A stretch of DNA of 64,000 bases from Anaerocolumna chitinilytica (GTDB lineage Bacteria; Bacillota; Clostridia; Lachnospirales; Lachnospiraceae), in contig NZ_AP023368.1 in NCBI RefSeq assembly GCF_014218355.1, positions 2,856,001 to 2,920,000 on the forward strand, given 5' to 3'. Positions 56,117 to 63,827 of the stretch are shown here, in pieces (position 1 is the stretch's first letter; each line of letters starts with the position of its first letter). The notes under the pieces were generated by a model that had not been told where the DNA came from, made no database searches, and saw only the letters and a program-made list of their open reading frames with translations. Made by a program: the position numbers and the translations under genes.

Positions 56117-56307
56117 AAGTAGTAGTAACTTATCATTAAATAATGTATGATAGCTACAAATGTAATTTTAGAATTCCATTCACAATCGTTATCAAATACG
56201 AAGTAGAAAATTAATATTTTCAGTTACTTACCCGTCAATTTCTCTTAATAGAATAACGGGCAATGCGAAAACTGTTCTTTTATAATTGTTATCAAGGAGA
56301 TGCGAAA

Positions 56308-57141
56308 ATGGATTGGGTAGATAGAATGAATAAAGCGATTGATTATATAGAAGAACACCTGACCGAAGAAATTAGTGAAAAAGAAATAAACAACATTACA
56401 GCGTGTTCATTCTCAATGTTTCAAGGCTCTTTCACACAAATTACAGGGGTTTCTCTTTCGGAGTATTTACGTCGTCGTAAGCTGACCTGTGCCGCATATG
56501 AGTTGCAGAATACAGATGAAAAAGTAATTGATATTTCGTTAAAATATGGCTATAATTCTGCTGATGCGTTTACAGTTGCTTTTAAGCGATTGCATGGTGT
56601 TACTCCAACCGAAGCAAGATTTTCAGGTGTAACTCTCACATTCTATTGTCGTATTCGCTTCTCACTTAAAATAGAAGGAGTTGATAAAATGGACTATACC
56701 ACGATTGAAAGATCATCATTCAAAGTAATTGGAATAAGACGTACAACACCATATGGCGGTGGTACGTGGGCCATTGTAAAAAGTGATGGAAGCAATGAGA
56801 AAATCAAGGAAATTAGTGGCATATTTTATGATTTAGGTCTATGCTTTGGATTTGGTGATGACGGAAGCAATGACTATATGTGCGGTATTGAATGGGATAA
56901 AGAAGATATTGAAGGTTTGGATACCTATCAATATCCGAGTGTTACTTGGCTCAAGTTTGAAGCGAATGGCTCTATTACGGGTCAAACTCTTGGAGGTGTA
57001 TGGAAACGAATTCATGAGGAGTTTCTACCACAAAGCAAGTACAAGTTATCTGGACTTCCTACTATAGAAAAATATGTCAAATGGGATGATGCTGATGATA
57101 TGTGTATTGTTGAGATTTGGCTTCCTGTTGCATTAAAGTAG
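56308..57141 (+). CDS. AraC-family regulator with GyrI-like effector domain (copy 2)
   Basis: A 277-residue paralogue of the preceding AraC-type gene. MDWVDRMNKAIDYIEEHLTE, LSEYLRRRKLTCAAYELQNT and EKVIDISLKYGYNSADAFTV match copy 1 position by position. The effector domain (from MDYTTIERSSFKVIGIRR) has diverged far more and ends IVEIWLPVALK. The ATG follows AAGGAGATGCGAAA, the same site as copy 1, and sets the start; the frame extends 15 codons upstream. DNA-binding halves alike and effector halves different suggest new ligand specificity on related operators. Confidence 0.88.
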   Translation: MDWVDRMNKAIDYIEEHLTEEISEKEINNITACSFSMFQGSFTQITGVSLSEYLRRRKLTCAAYELQNTDEKVIDISLKYGYNSADAFTVAFKRLHGVTPTEARFSGVTLTFYCRIRFSLKIEGVDKMDYTTIERSSFKVIGIRRTTPYGGGTWAIVKSDGSNEKIKEISGIFYDLGLCFGFGDDGSNDYMCGIEWDKEDIEGLDTYQYPSVTWLKFEANGSITGQTLGGVWKRIHEEFLPQSKYKLSGLPTIEKYVKWDDADDMCIVEIWLPVALK

Positions 57142-57167
57142 TTTATTCCAATTATCAGGAATTTTAT

Positions 57168-57207
57168 ATAGCGCAATCCAATGTTTTATGTGGATTGCGC
57201 TATTTTT
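57168..57207 (+). terminator. Terminator after AraC copy 2
   Basis: ATAGCGCAATCCA and its exact complement form a 13-bp stem with a 10-base loop, then TTTTTAT. The arm sequence is that of the efp terminator, so this is a further relative of the repeat. Confidence 0.88.
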
Positions 57208-57365
57208 ATATTGTCTGATAAACAATGTGAGATAGTATTTGATTGCATAAAATAATTCTTATACTAAGTTTGATATAAGATACAAGGTAATGAATATACG
57301 CGTTAAGGTCAGTAACATCTTAATAGTTTAAACATACTTTATTAAAAAAGGCATAAATAAAAGAA

Positions 57366-57806
57366 ATGGAAAGTTATACCAATATAAGTTTACAGTTGAG
57401 AAAGGAGTTAGAAGCATTACCACGTGATTATACAAGAATAATAGCAACAAGAAATTGGGATGTCATGACTGATTCAATAATGAATTTTAATATAGGTAGA
57501 CTTTTACTTTTCATGGATAATTACGGCAGAGGGATACCGGACAAGATATCCATTACAAAGTTTGGCGTTGACGGCCCAGCAACTACAGCAAGACTATATT
57601 ATAATAGCAATCTTTTCTCTTATGTAGTCGATGAAACCCGTTATGCAAGTGGCAAGTTTTATACCTATTATGGACATGAGATGAAAGTTAAAAAACGGTA
57701 TCTGAACAATAATGAAATTGCCATAGACTATAATTTAATTTCATTAGATGGTAATGAAGTACCTATATTAATTATTTGGGCAGGGTTAAAATCTGATAAG
57801 ATATAA
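57366..57806 (+). CDS. DUF4362-like protein, second copy
   Basis: A 146-residue cytoplasmic-looking protein. NIGRLLLFMDNYGRGIPDKI, then SITKFGVDGPATTARLYYNS and VVDETRY align with the protein at 18201-18647 over the same core, as does DYTRIIATRNWDVM near the N-terminus with its DYTEEMAYINNDIL-like counterpart. Function is unknown. The ATG has only a weak AAAGAA before it. It stands alone between two terminators. Confidence 0.6.
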   Translation: MESYTNISLQLRKELEALPRDYTRIIATRNWDVMTDSIMNFNIGRLLLFMDNYGRGIPDKISITKFGVDGPATTARLYYNSNLFSYVVDETRYASGKFYTYYGHEMKVKKRYLNNNEIAIDYNLISLDGNEVPILIIWAGLKSDKI

Positions 57807-57930
57807 ATATCGAGGAGTTTTTCACAATCATTGAATCATGTAAAAGATGATTTTAAACTATGTATAATTTGATTATAATTATTTATTAAGTTGAATTCAT
57901 TACATAGGGAAGATATACTATCATAAATCT

Positions 57931-57961
57931 GGACTTGTGTCTACATTATTGACACAAGTCC
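57931..57961 (+). terminator. Terminator hairpin
   Basis: GGACTTGTGTC and its exact complement form an 11-bp stem with a 9-base loop. No T run follows. It lies in the 314-base gap between the DUF4362-like and VOC genes, which holds nothing else I can identify. Confidence 0.55.
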
Positions 57962-58120
57962 AAGTAAGTTGAACAATATAAACCTAGTAAAATCTATGTA
58001 GATATAGAGACAAATAATTAACCCAAATATAGCAAATTTGTTCTGTATCAATAGAGTATTATTTATTAGCAGTATAGACCTTCTTAGCTTACTGATAGAT
58101 TGATTCTGAAAGGAGTAACG

Positions 58121-58504
58121 ATGAGAAAACCTGGAATAATTAAAATTGATAAAATTGTACTAGAATGTAAAGATCCGGTAGAACTTTCTGATTTTTATAT
58201 CAAACTACTTGGATGGGAAAAAGGATATGATAATAATGATTTCATTATCATTGGATCAGAAACGGGCAATATAGACATAGGTTTTCAAAAAAATACTGAC
58301 TTTATTGCACCAAAATGGCCAGATGTTGAAGGTGAACAACAGATGATGCTACATTTAGATTTCTGTGTCGCTGCTTCTGAGCATCAAGAATGGGTTGAGT
58401 ATGCTATTTATTGCGGCGCAAAAAAAGCAGATTTTCAATATTCGAAAGATTGGACAGTAATGATTGACCCCGAAGGGCATCCTTTTTGCATCGACCCATC
58501 GTAA
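58121..58504 (+). CDS. VOC-family (glyoxalase/bleomycin-resistance-like) protein
   Basis: A 127-residue VOC fold. IDKIVLECKDPVELSDFYIK and LLGWEKGYDNNDFIIIGSET make the first beta-alpha-beta unit. MLHLDFCVAASEHQEWVEYA and the end VMIDPEGHPFCIDPS make the second, with a metal or substrate-binding pattern H..D / DPEGHPFCI common in this group. GAAAGGAG precedes the ATG. Substrate unknown; members include resistance proteins and lyases. Confidence 0.85.
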   Translation: MRKPGIIKIDKIVLECKDPVELSDFYIKLLGWEKGYDNNDFIIIGSETGNIDIGFQKNTDFIAPKWPDVEGEQQMMLHLDFCVAASEHQEWVEYAIYCGAKKADFQYSKDWTVMIDPEGHPFCIDPS

Positions 58505-58622
58505 CAACATAAAAGATTTATGCATTGGGTATTAGCTTTCTGTGTTTGGAAATAAGACATATATGTTTGGAGATAATTATAAAAAGTTATAGCAGATAAT
58601 ATCGAAGAACAGAGACTAATAT

Positions 58623-58662
58623 GCATTTTGTTCTCGAAATGATTTATCAAATATATTTTACA
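58623..58662 (+). pseudogene. Remnant of a third AraC-type gene
   Basis: About 40 bases match AraC copy 1 (55052-55091) with only a few differences and, in the same frame, encode AFCSRNDLSNIFYK against AFCSRNDLSNMFFI. A stop follows at once. Upstream, TTTGGAGATAATTATA and TATCGAAGAAC resemble scattered pieces of the same gene's 5' end. It lies in the 303-base gap before the XRE regulator. Confidence 0.6.
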
Positions 58663-58705
58663 AATGATATCCATAATATAGTATACAAAATTTAGATAAA
58701 TTTCG

Positions 58706-58740
58706 GTTGTTAAAATAACAACTATTCTTCGTTAGACGAA
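58706..58740. promoter_or_regulatory. Two inverted repeats at the XRE promoter
   Basis: GTTGTTA-AAA-TAACAAC (7-3-7, perfect) is followed by TTCGT-TAG-ACGAA (5-3-5). A TATAAT lies at 58755, so the second repeat overlaps the expected -35 position. A further partial dyad GAAC..CCGG..GTTC lies at 58770-58785. These are likely operators for the XRE regulator that follows. Confidence 0.5.
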
Positions 58741-58807
58741 ATCCTTAAATTTTATTATAATATCCATATGAACAACCGGCCGTTCAAATAATTGAGAGGA
58801 CGAATCA

Positions 58808-59746
58808 ATGGAGATTAAAATCTGTAATAACATTGCTAAATACCGTAAAGAAAATGAAATAACTCAGGCTGAACTTGCTGAATACCTTGGTGTATCTCCC
58901 CAAGCCGTGTCCAAGTGGGAGCAGGAAATATCCATCCCGGATATTTATTTAATTCCGAAAATAGCATATTTCTTTAACATATCAATTGACACATTATTTG
59001 GAACTTCCAATTTTGATACTACCGAGTTGTTAGTTTCTAAGTATTCAGCTGTACGTAATGATAAAAACTATAAAGAAGCAAAGGAAGCTATCGATGCTTT
59101 GCTGGATATGAATCCAGAGGACCTAAAAGCACTTAGCCTTCTCTGTCGGTTGGAACATCAGAGATCGCTTGAATATCTCCACAAAAGTATTAAAGCATGT
59201 GAAAAACTAAAACATACAGCAAAGGATAAAGATACCTATTGGGAAAACATGGCTTCTATACAATTAATGCGTGAAAATTCATTGATTGGCAATTATGATT
59301 TTTTAAATGAGTATATTCAAAAATTTGAAGAAAATAAAACAGCAGACAATTTTAATTATTTCTTGCTTGCAATAACACTTAGTACCGATGAACAATATAA
59401 AAAGGCCCTTAAGAAAGGGAAGGATTATATCGATTCCTTTACTTTTCAAGAGCAATTAAAGATATATCCTAACCTTATGGAAATAGCCTATTCTTTGGAA
59501 GACTTTGATTATGTTCGAAAATGCTTTGATGTTATAATAAAGGATACAGAAAATAAAGACCAAATATTCAATGCCTGGTGGCTGCTATGGAAATCCCATA
59601 AAAGTGCAGGAAAAGAAAAGGAAGCAGAAGATTGCAGAAAAAAACTATTAAATCTACTGCCAGCTCAGAATTATAATGAATATCTTTATGAGGAAATAGA
59701 ACGACATCTTTTAGGTGAAGGTGACAAACCTGAAATAATATGGTAG
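58808..59746 (+). CDS. XRE-family regulator with TPR-like C-terminus
   Basis: A 312-residue protein. Residues 1-65 are an XRE helix-turn-helix (NNIAKYRKENEITQAELAEY, LGVSPQAVSKWEQEISIPDI). The rest is all-helical with repeats resembling TPRs (YKEAKEAIDALLDMNPEDLK, YKKALKKGKDYIDSFTFQEQ). This layout is common among regulators that bind a peptide or protein partner. GAGAGGA precedes the ATG. Dyads in its leader suggest autoregulation. A HIT gene follows in the same direction. Confidence 0.88.
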   Translation: MEIKICNNIAKYRKENEITQAELAEYLGVSPQAVSKWEQEISIPDIYLIPKIAYFFNISIDTLFGTSNFDTTELLVSKYSAVRNDKNYKEAKEAIDALLDMNPEDLKALSLLCRLEHQRSLEYLHKSIKACEKLKHTAKDKDTYWENMASIQLMRENSLIGNYDFLNEYIQKFEENKTADNFNYFLLAITLSTDEQYKKALKKGKDYIDSFTFQEQLKIYPNLMEIAYSLEDFDYVRKCFDVIIKDTENKDQIFNAWWLLWKSHKSAGKEKEAEDCRKKLLNLLPAQNYNEYLYEEIERHLLGEGDKPEIIW

Positions 59747-59779
59747 TCTATCTATAAATAGAAAAGAAGGGATTGAAAT

Positions 59780-60247
59780 ATGAGCTGTCTAATCTGTGAA
59801 AGAATTGAAATGATAAAACAAGGAACAAATCCTTATTTTGTTACAGAGCTGGAAACTGGGTATGTTGTACTGGCAGATTATCAAAGATATAAAGGCTATA
59901 CTATTTTTTTATGTAAATCACATGAAACGGAACTTCATTATTTACCCTACGACTTCCGGATAAAACACTTAGCGGAAATGAGTCTTGTTGCTGAAGCAGT
60001 CTTTCAAGCCTTTCAAGCAAATAAAATGAATCATGCCATGCTTGGAAACCTCGACAGCCATGTTCATTGGCACCTGATTCCAAGAGTTAAGGGGGACACT
60101 CCTGCCAACGCACCTATTTGGAGATTGCCGGACGAAGAATTATTTCAGGAAATTTATCAGCCTGATACAAAAGATTTAAATGATATGAGGTTCAAGCTAA
60201 AAGAAGAGATTAATAATTTGCTGAGAGTGCATAATAATAGATTGTAA
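59780..60247 (+). CDS. HIT-family protein
   Basis: A 155-residue histidine-triad nucleotide hydrolase or transferase. MSCLICERIEMIKQGTNPYF is the N-terminus. LADYQRYKGYTIFLCKSHET gives the strand pair, and the triad HVHWHLIPR near residue 95 carries the catalytic histidine. The substrate is not known. AGAAGGG precedes the ATG, 33 bases after the XRE regulator, so the two may form an operon. Confidence 0.92.
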   Translation: MSCLICERIEMIKQGTNPYFVTELETGYVVLADYQRYKGYTIFLCKSHETELHYLPYDFRIKHLAEMSLVAEAVFQAFQANKMNHAMLGNLDSHVHWHLIPRVKGDTPANAPIWRLPDEELFQEIYQPDTKDLNDMRFKLKEEINNLLRVHNNRL

Positions 60248-60338
60248 ACAACTCTAGTTAATTAAACTTATAGCTTTATTTTCTGAACATAATCCGGATT
60301 TACTTATGTAATTTCATATAACCAGCTAACTAAAACAA

Positions 60339-60365
60339 TGCCCAAAGGAAAATTTCTTTTGGGCA
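60339..60365 (+). terminator. Terminator after the HIT gene
   Basis: TGCCCAAAGGAAA pairs with TTTCTTTTGGGCA (one G-U pair) with almost no loop, then CTGTTTG. It lies about 90 bases after the HIT stop. Confidence 0.7.
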
Positions 60366-60368
60366 CTG

Positions 60369-60474
60369 TTTGTTGTGCGTCTGGCGGCGCACAACAAAGA
60401 GAACAGCCGATTACCGAACTTTATGCTCGGTGGTGTGGGAGGTCGATAGATGAAATAATAACCCTTACACGATT
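60369..60474 (+). mobile_element. Degenerate 3' end of a group II intron (domains V-VI)
   Basis: After a hairpin TTTGTTGTGCG / CGCACAACAAA comes GAACAGCCGATTACCGAAC, then TATGCTCGGTGGTGTGGGAG and GTCGATAG, ending TTACACGATT. From memory, this closely follows the conserved domain V and VI end of one bacterial intron group (GAACCGCCGTATACCGAACG, GTACGGTGGTGTGGGAGGTC, ..CCTACCCGATT). The domain V stem has mismatches, and no reverse transcriptase or other intron domain is present upstream, so it is a dead relic. Its 3' end touches the stop codon of the minus-strand XRE gene. Confidence 0.65.
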
Positions 60475-61515
60475 CTAACTTAAATTGTGAAGATTTTGCC
60501 CACGTAAAGAACTTATAATACCGGTTATAAGAAAAATTATAGAAAAGAAAAGTAAACTTAAAAAGATAATCATGTTTATATTACCACTAGTAGTGAGACT
60601 ATTCCAATTTAAAAGGTCATATTGAAACCCCATACTGCTGTCACCATCATTCAGTATAAAATGAAGAAATCCCTGAATGGTATACTCAAAAAGAGAAGCA
60701 AGGGCAAAGCAGCTCGAAAATTTAAAATAAATATTAATTGGAGCATATCTCATAATTAACATTATTCCCCAAGGTAATATACAAGAAAACCCGGCAATTG
60801 GCATCCCACGGTTTAGGAACCAGTTACCACCGGTAAATTGATTGCACACAAAAAGCAACAGGAACAATAGCAGTGTCTCAGTAGTAAAATAAATCAGAGT
60901 CTTCTTATCTGAAAGTATAGGAATAAGATAAGTCCCTCGCAATATTAAGGGTAAAAATAGAAGAGATAATCCAAATATTACTGATATGAAGGAAATAATG
61001 AACCAATTACCACCGGTATAAAGATTACATATAAGTAAAAGCAAGCTGAGTGAAAATGTAAAGGACCCTAAAGTTATCAGGGCTTTTTTTACAGGAACCA
61101 TAACCGGCACCAATGTTAGGGAAACCGCAATCATCTCAGAAGCCAGCACAATAAAAAACCAAGTTAATTTATGTGAAACAGCGATGTTAACGATAAAACA
61201 AACGGCCAAGGGAATTCCATATAAGACCATAAGTATATTACGATAAGCTTGAACGATTCTTTCATATTTTTTAGCCATTTTTTCGGAATTTCTTCCCTTG
61301 ATATCATCACTGGCAGTCAGTAGTTCGTGCTCGCTTATTCCAAGTATTTCACAAATTTCCCTTATCAGAGTAATATCCGGATAAGAAATCCCCCTTTCCC
61401 ATTTTGAAACAGCAGATTCTGTTACAAATAATTTTTCAGCAAACTCTCTTTGAGTAAAACCCATTTCTTTTCTTCGTTTTGTGACATATTCTCCGAATGT
61501 TTTTTTATCTTCCAT
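60475..61515 (-). CDS. XRE-family regulator fused to a membrane domain
   Basis: A 346-residue protein. Residues 1-70 are an XRE helix-turn-helix (EYVTKRRKEMGFTQREFAEK, LFVTESAVSKWERGISYPDI). From about residue 95 there are seven or eight membrane segments in pairs, with YTGGNWF and FTGGNWF loops repeated. Such membrane-bound XRE proteins are common in Clostridia; their signals are unknown. The ATG follows GGAGG by 5 bases. Its TAG stop is at the edge of the group II intron relic. Confidence 0.85.
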   Translation of the reverse strand: MEDKKTFGEYVTKRRKEMGFTQREFAEKLFVTESAVSKWERGISYPDITLIREICEILGISEHELLTASDDIKGRNSEKMAKKYERIVQAYRNILMVLYGIPLAVCFIVNIAVSHKLTWFFIVLASEMIAVSLTLVPVMVPVKKALITLGSFTFSLSLLLLICNLYTGGNWFIISFISVIFGLSLLFLPLILRGTYLIPILSDKKTLIYFTTETLLLFLLLFVCNQFTGGNWFLNRGMPIAGFSCILPWGIMLIMRYAPINIYFKFSSCFALASLFEYTIQGFLHFILNDGDSSMGFQYDLLNWNSLTTSGNINMIIFLSLLFFSIIFLITGIISSLRGQNLHNLS

Positions 61516-61600
61516 AACTACCTCCAAGTTTTGTTAGTGTTAGGATAACTCATTGCCTTAAAAAGGTCAATCGACTGTTAAGCCAGTCAGTAAAATCAAG

Positions 61601-61621
61601 GCTTCTAACGGTATTAGAAGC
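61601..61621. promoter_or_regulatory. Inverted repeat upstream of the membrane XRE gene
   Basis: GCTTCTAA-CGGTA-TTAGAAGC is a perfect 8-5-8 dyad about 90 bases upstream of the XRE gene's ATG. It is a candidate operator. The rest of the gap to 61819 shows a TTAAGGT-G-ACCTTAA palindrome at 61758-61772, near the presumed right end of the IS110 element. Confidence 0.4.
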
Positions 61622-61819
61622 TTACACAACTATTTTTATTATATACGAAAGTGTAATCTTTTTCCATACAAAATGTGGGGCTTACTTGTAAAATTGGTAT
61701 TAAAATGGTAAAATAAAGAAAAAATCAAGGAGTTAAGAGTGAAAAATAATGTGTATTTTAAGGTGACCTTAACTAAGGGTTCTCAGAAACCCCAGCGTTT
61801 TAAGTATTAAAGATTATTA

Positions 61820-63091
61820 TTAGTTATCGTTGCATTTTACTAATAAGGAAAGATCATAACCCTTCGCTTCAAGGTAAGCAAATACATTTTCATCATTTAG
61901 AGTAACCATAGAAGTTGAGTAATGAGGATCCATCAATTCCTCATAATCAGTCGGGTTGAAAGGCTGTTTTTCAGATATCATGTGATAGATACAAACCATC
62001 ATCATTCTGGCTATTGCAATAATTGCTTTTTTATGACCACGTCGTTTCTTGATTCGACCATATTTAATTGCAAAATAAGGTTGTTTTTTACTCTTGATCG
62101 CAGCAAGTGCACACTGAACCATCATTGGTTTTAGATAAGCGCCAGCTTTCGCAATACGAACAGATTTCTTTTTTCCTGCGGATTCATTGTTGGATGGAGA
62201 AAGTCCGCACCAGGAGCAAAGATGTTTGGCGTCATCAAAGATGCTCATATCGATACCAATCTCGGCAAGGATAATGGTTGCACTGATTTCCGTTATACCA
62301 GGAAGTGAGGATATGTATTCCACAAATTCATAATAAGGTTTGATTCTTATATAAAGCTCAACCTCAGTTTGCGTAATCATATCATCCAGATAATCAAGAT
62401 GCCCTCTGGCAAGCTCCAGTTTTTTTGCCTGGTCGGTTTCGATGTTATAACCTTTGATTGCTTCAATAATATCATCAGACTTAACCTTAGCATTTTTTTT
62501 GATGAGTTTGCGAACAGCTTTGTCATTAATGGTATCCGTAGTATTAGAAAGCAGATAGGTCATGATTTCAGTTGCCGTTTTACCAAATGGATCAGACAGA
62601 ATACTGGCAATGCCGATGTTGGAAACGGTCATACAGTTCTGTATACGGTTTTTCTCTGAGGACTTCATACAAACCAGCTTGAAACGGTAGCGTGCAAGCT
62701 CTCGAAGCTGCCGGAAATTCTTCGGAGGGATAAAAGAACATCTGACCAGATCGAATTTATAAAGATCTGCAATCCATCTGGAATCTTTTTTGTCTGTTTT
62801 TTTACCTTTGATAGCTTTGACATATTTGGGATGAGTAAGGCATACATTGATGTCATTTTCAAGGTAATTAAAAATAGGAATCCAGTACTTCCCCGTGGAT
62901 TCCATACAGACATAAAAACAGTCATTTTTAATTAACCAATCATGAAATTTCTGAATATCAGAATTGATGGTTGAGAAGGATTTCTGATTGTACTCAGATA
63001 TTCCATTTTTATCAGTAGTAACGATGGTTGCAACGATAACATTTTTGTGGACATCAAGCCCACAACAGATGGGGTAAACAAGCCTCATCAT
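61820..63091 (-). CDS. IS110-family transposase (DEDD)
   Basis: A 423-residue RNA-guided recombinase of the IS110 family. The N-terminal RuvC-like DEDD domain has Asp in CCGLDVHKNV, Glu in VCMESTGKYWIP and the acidic pair in KKTDKKDSRWIADLYK. The C-terminal transposase_20 domain has SLPGITEISATIILAEIG and LCSWCGLSPSNNESAGKKKS, where the conserved serine acts, then RIAKAGAYLKPMM. The frame is intact, so the element may be active. ATG with AGGTGG 8 bases upstream is the chosen start. Confidence 0.95.
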   Translation of the reverse strand: MMRLVYPICCGLDVHKNVIVATIVTTDKNGISEYNQKSFSTINSDIQKFHDWLIKNDCFYVCMESTGKYWIPIFNYLENDINVCLTHPKYVKAIKGKKTDKKDSRWIADLYKFDLVRCSFIPPKNFRQLRELARYRFKLVCMKSSEKNRIQNCMTVSNIGIASILSDPFGKTATEIMTYLLSNTTDTINDKAVRKLIKKNAKVKSDDIIEAIKGYNIETDQAKKLELARGHLDYLDDMITQTEVELYIRIKPYYEFVEYISSLPGITEISATIILAEIGIDMSIFDDAKHLCSWCGLSPSNNESAGKKKSVRIAKAGAYLKPMMVQCALAAIKSKKQPYFAIKYGRIKKRRGHKKAIIAIARMMMVCIYHMISEKQPFNPTDYEELMDPHYSTSMVTLNDENVFAYLEAKGYDLSLLVKCNDN

Positions 63092-63103
63092 AAGTATCAC
63101 CAC

Positions 63104-63340
63104 CTATAAGAATTAAAGAAACAGCAACATTGACTGCCATCCTGCGGCTAAATAAACATGGTTTATTACCAATGATAAGAGTCCGGGCTCAATGTCCCAC
63201 TTGTTTGTGCTTGAAAGGATGACGGCACATATAACTATACGGGGTTGAAATAAATTCACCACACCTCCAACCGTGCTCTGTAGTGTATTGCTGTTTCATA
63301 AAGAATTTTAAATCATAGAGTGGTGGTTTGCAACTTTTAA
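63104..63340 (-). ncRNA. Putative bridge RNA region of the IS110 element
   Basis: The noncoding DNA on the 5' side of the transposase gene holds several stem-loops: AATAAAC-ATG-GTTTATT (63151-63167, perfect), and a longer-range pairing of GCCATCCT with AGGATGACGGC. In IS110 elements this leader encodes the bridge RNA that pairs with target and donor DNA. Position and structure fit; I cannot identify the guide loops or the exact ends. Confidence 0.45.
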
Positions 63341-63352
63341 TATCTTGTTTGT

Positions 63353-63368
63353 GCCGCCGCTTGGCGGC
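63353..63368 (+). other. GC-rich hairpin before the PepSY-like gene
   Basis: GCCGCC-GCTT-GGCGGC is a 6-bp stem, 5 bases before the GGAG ribosome site of the following gene. It stands out in AT-rich DNA. It could affect translation initiation or mark an element end. Confidence 0.4.
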
Positions 63369-63383
63369 GGAATGGAGAAAACT

Positions 63384-63818
63384 ATGAAAAAAGCAAAAAT
63401 TCTTATATTATTTGGGATGATTTTTACTATTTTATTATTGCTGACCCTTCGTGTTTATCATAACAATTTAACAGATGTCGAAAATACAAAGAAGGCACAG
63501 AACTCAAAAGATTCAAATGGAATTGAAACATTGAAGCAAGACGATTATAATATTCTTCTCAAAGGCAGTGCAAGACCTGAAAATGGTGAAATTTCGGTTG
63601 AGAAGGCTGCTGAAATTGGTTTTAATGAATATAAGAAAACAAACTCAGACAGTGGAAAAGAATATAAAGTAGAGATGGTATTTCTAGATGGTATTTTAAA
63701 AAAGACGGGTAGCTGGTCAGGACATATCATAACCGAAGAGGGTTCTAATAAATATGAATTTTTAGTAGATGGTAAAACAGGTAGTTTAGATTTTACTGAT
63801 AATGCGAAAAGTGAGTAG
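63384..63818 (+). CDS. Small membrane-anchored protein with PepSY-like region
   Basis: A 144-residue protein. MKKAKILILFGMIFTILLLL is a signal anchor with no lipobox cysteine. After a polar linker, EISVEKAAEIGFNEYKK and the end NKYEFLVDGKTGSLDF follow the PepSY pattern (I...A...A......g.....Y.v.vda.tG.i). PepSY-like domains act outside the membrane, often as peptidase inhibitors; function here is unknown. GGAG lies 6 bases before the ATG used; an upstream in-frame ATG is inside the GC hairpin region. A GNAT gene follows closely. Confidence 0.65.
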   Translation: MKKAKILILFGMIFTILLLLTLRVYHNNLTDVENTKKAQNSKDSNGIETLKQDDYNILLKGSARPENGEISVEKAAEIGFNEYKKTNSDSGKEYKVEMVFLDGILKKTGSWSGHIITEEGSNKYEFLVDGKTGSLDFTDNAKSE

Positions 63819-63827
63819 GTGAACTTA

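Larger units (their letters stand above)
61740..63340 (-). mobile_element. IS110-family insertion sequence (approximate bounds)
   Basis: The element consists of one intact transposase gene with about 240 bases of structured leader on its 5' side and a short 3' flank. IS110 elements have no long terminal inverted repeats and often make no target duplication, so the ends cannot be fixed from one copy. The limits given are only the noncoding gaps to the neighbouring genes. Confidence 0.6.
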
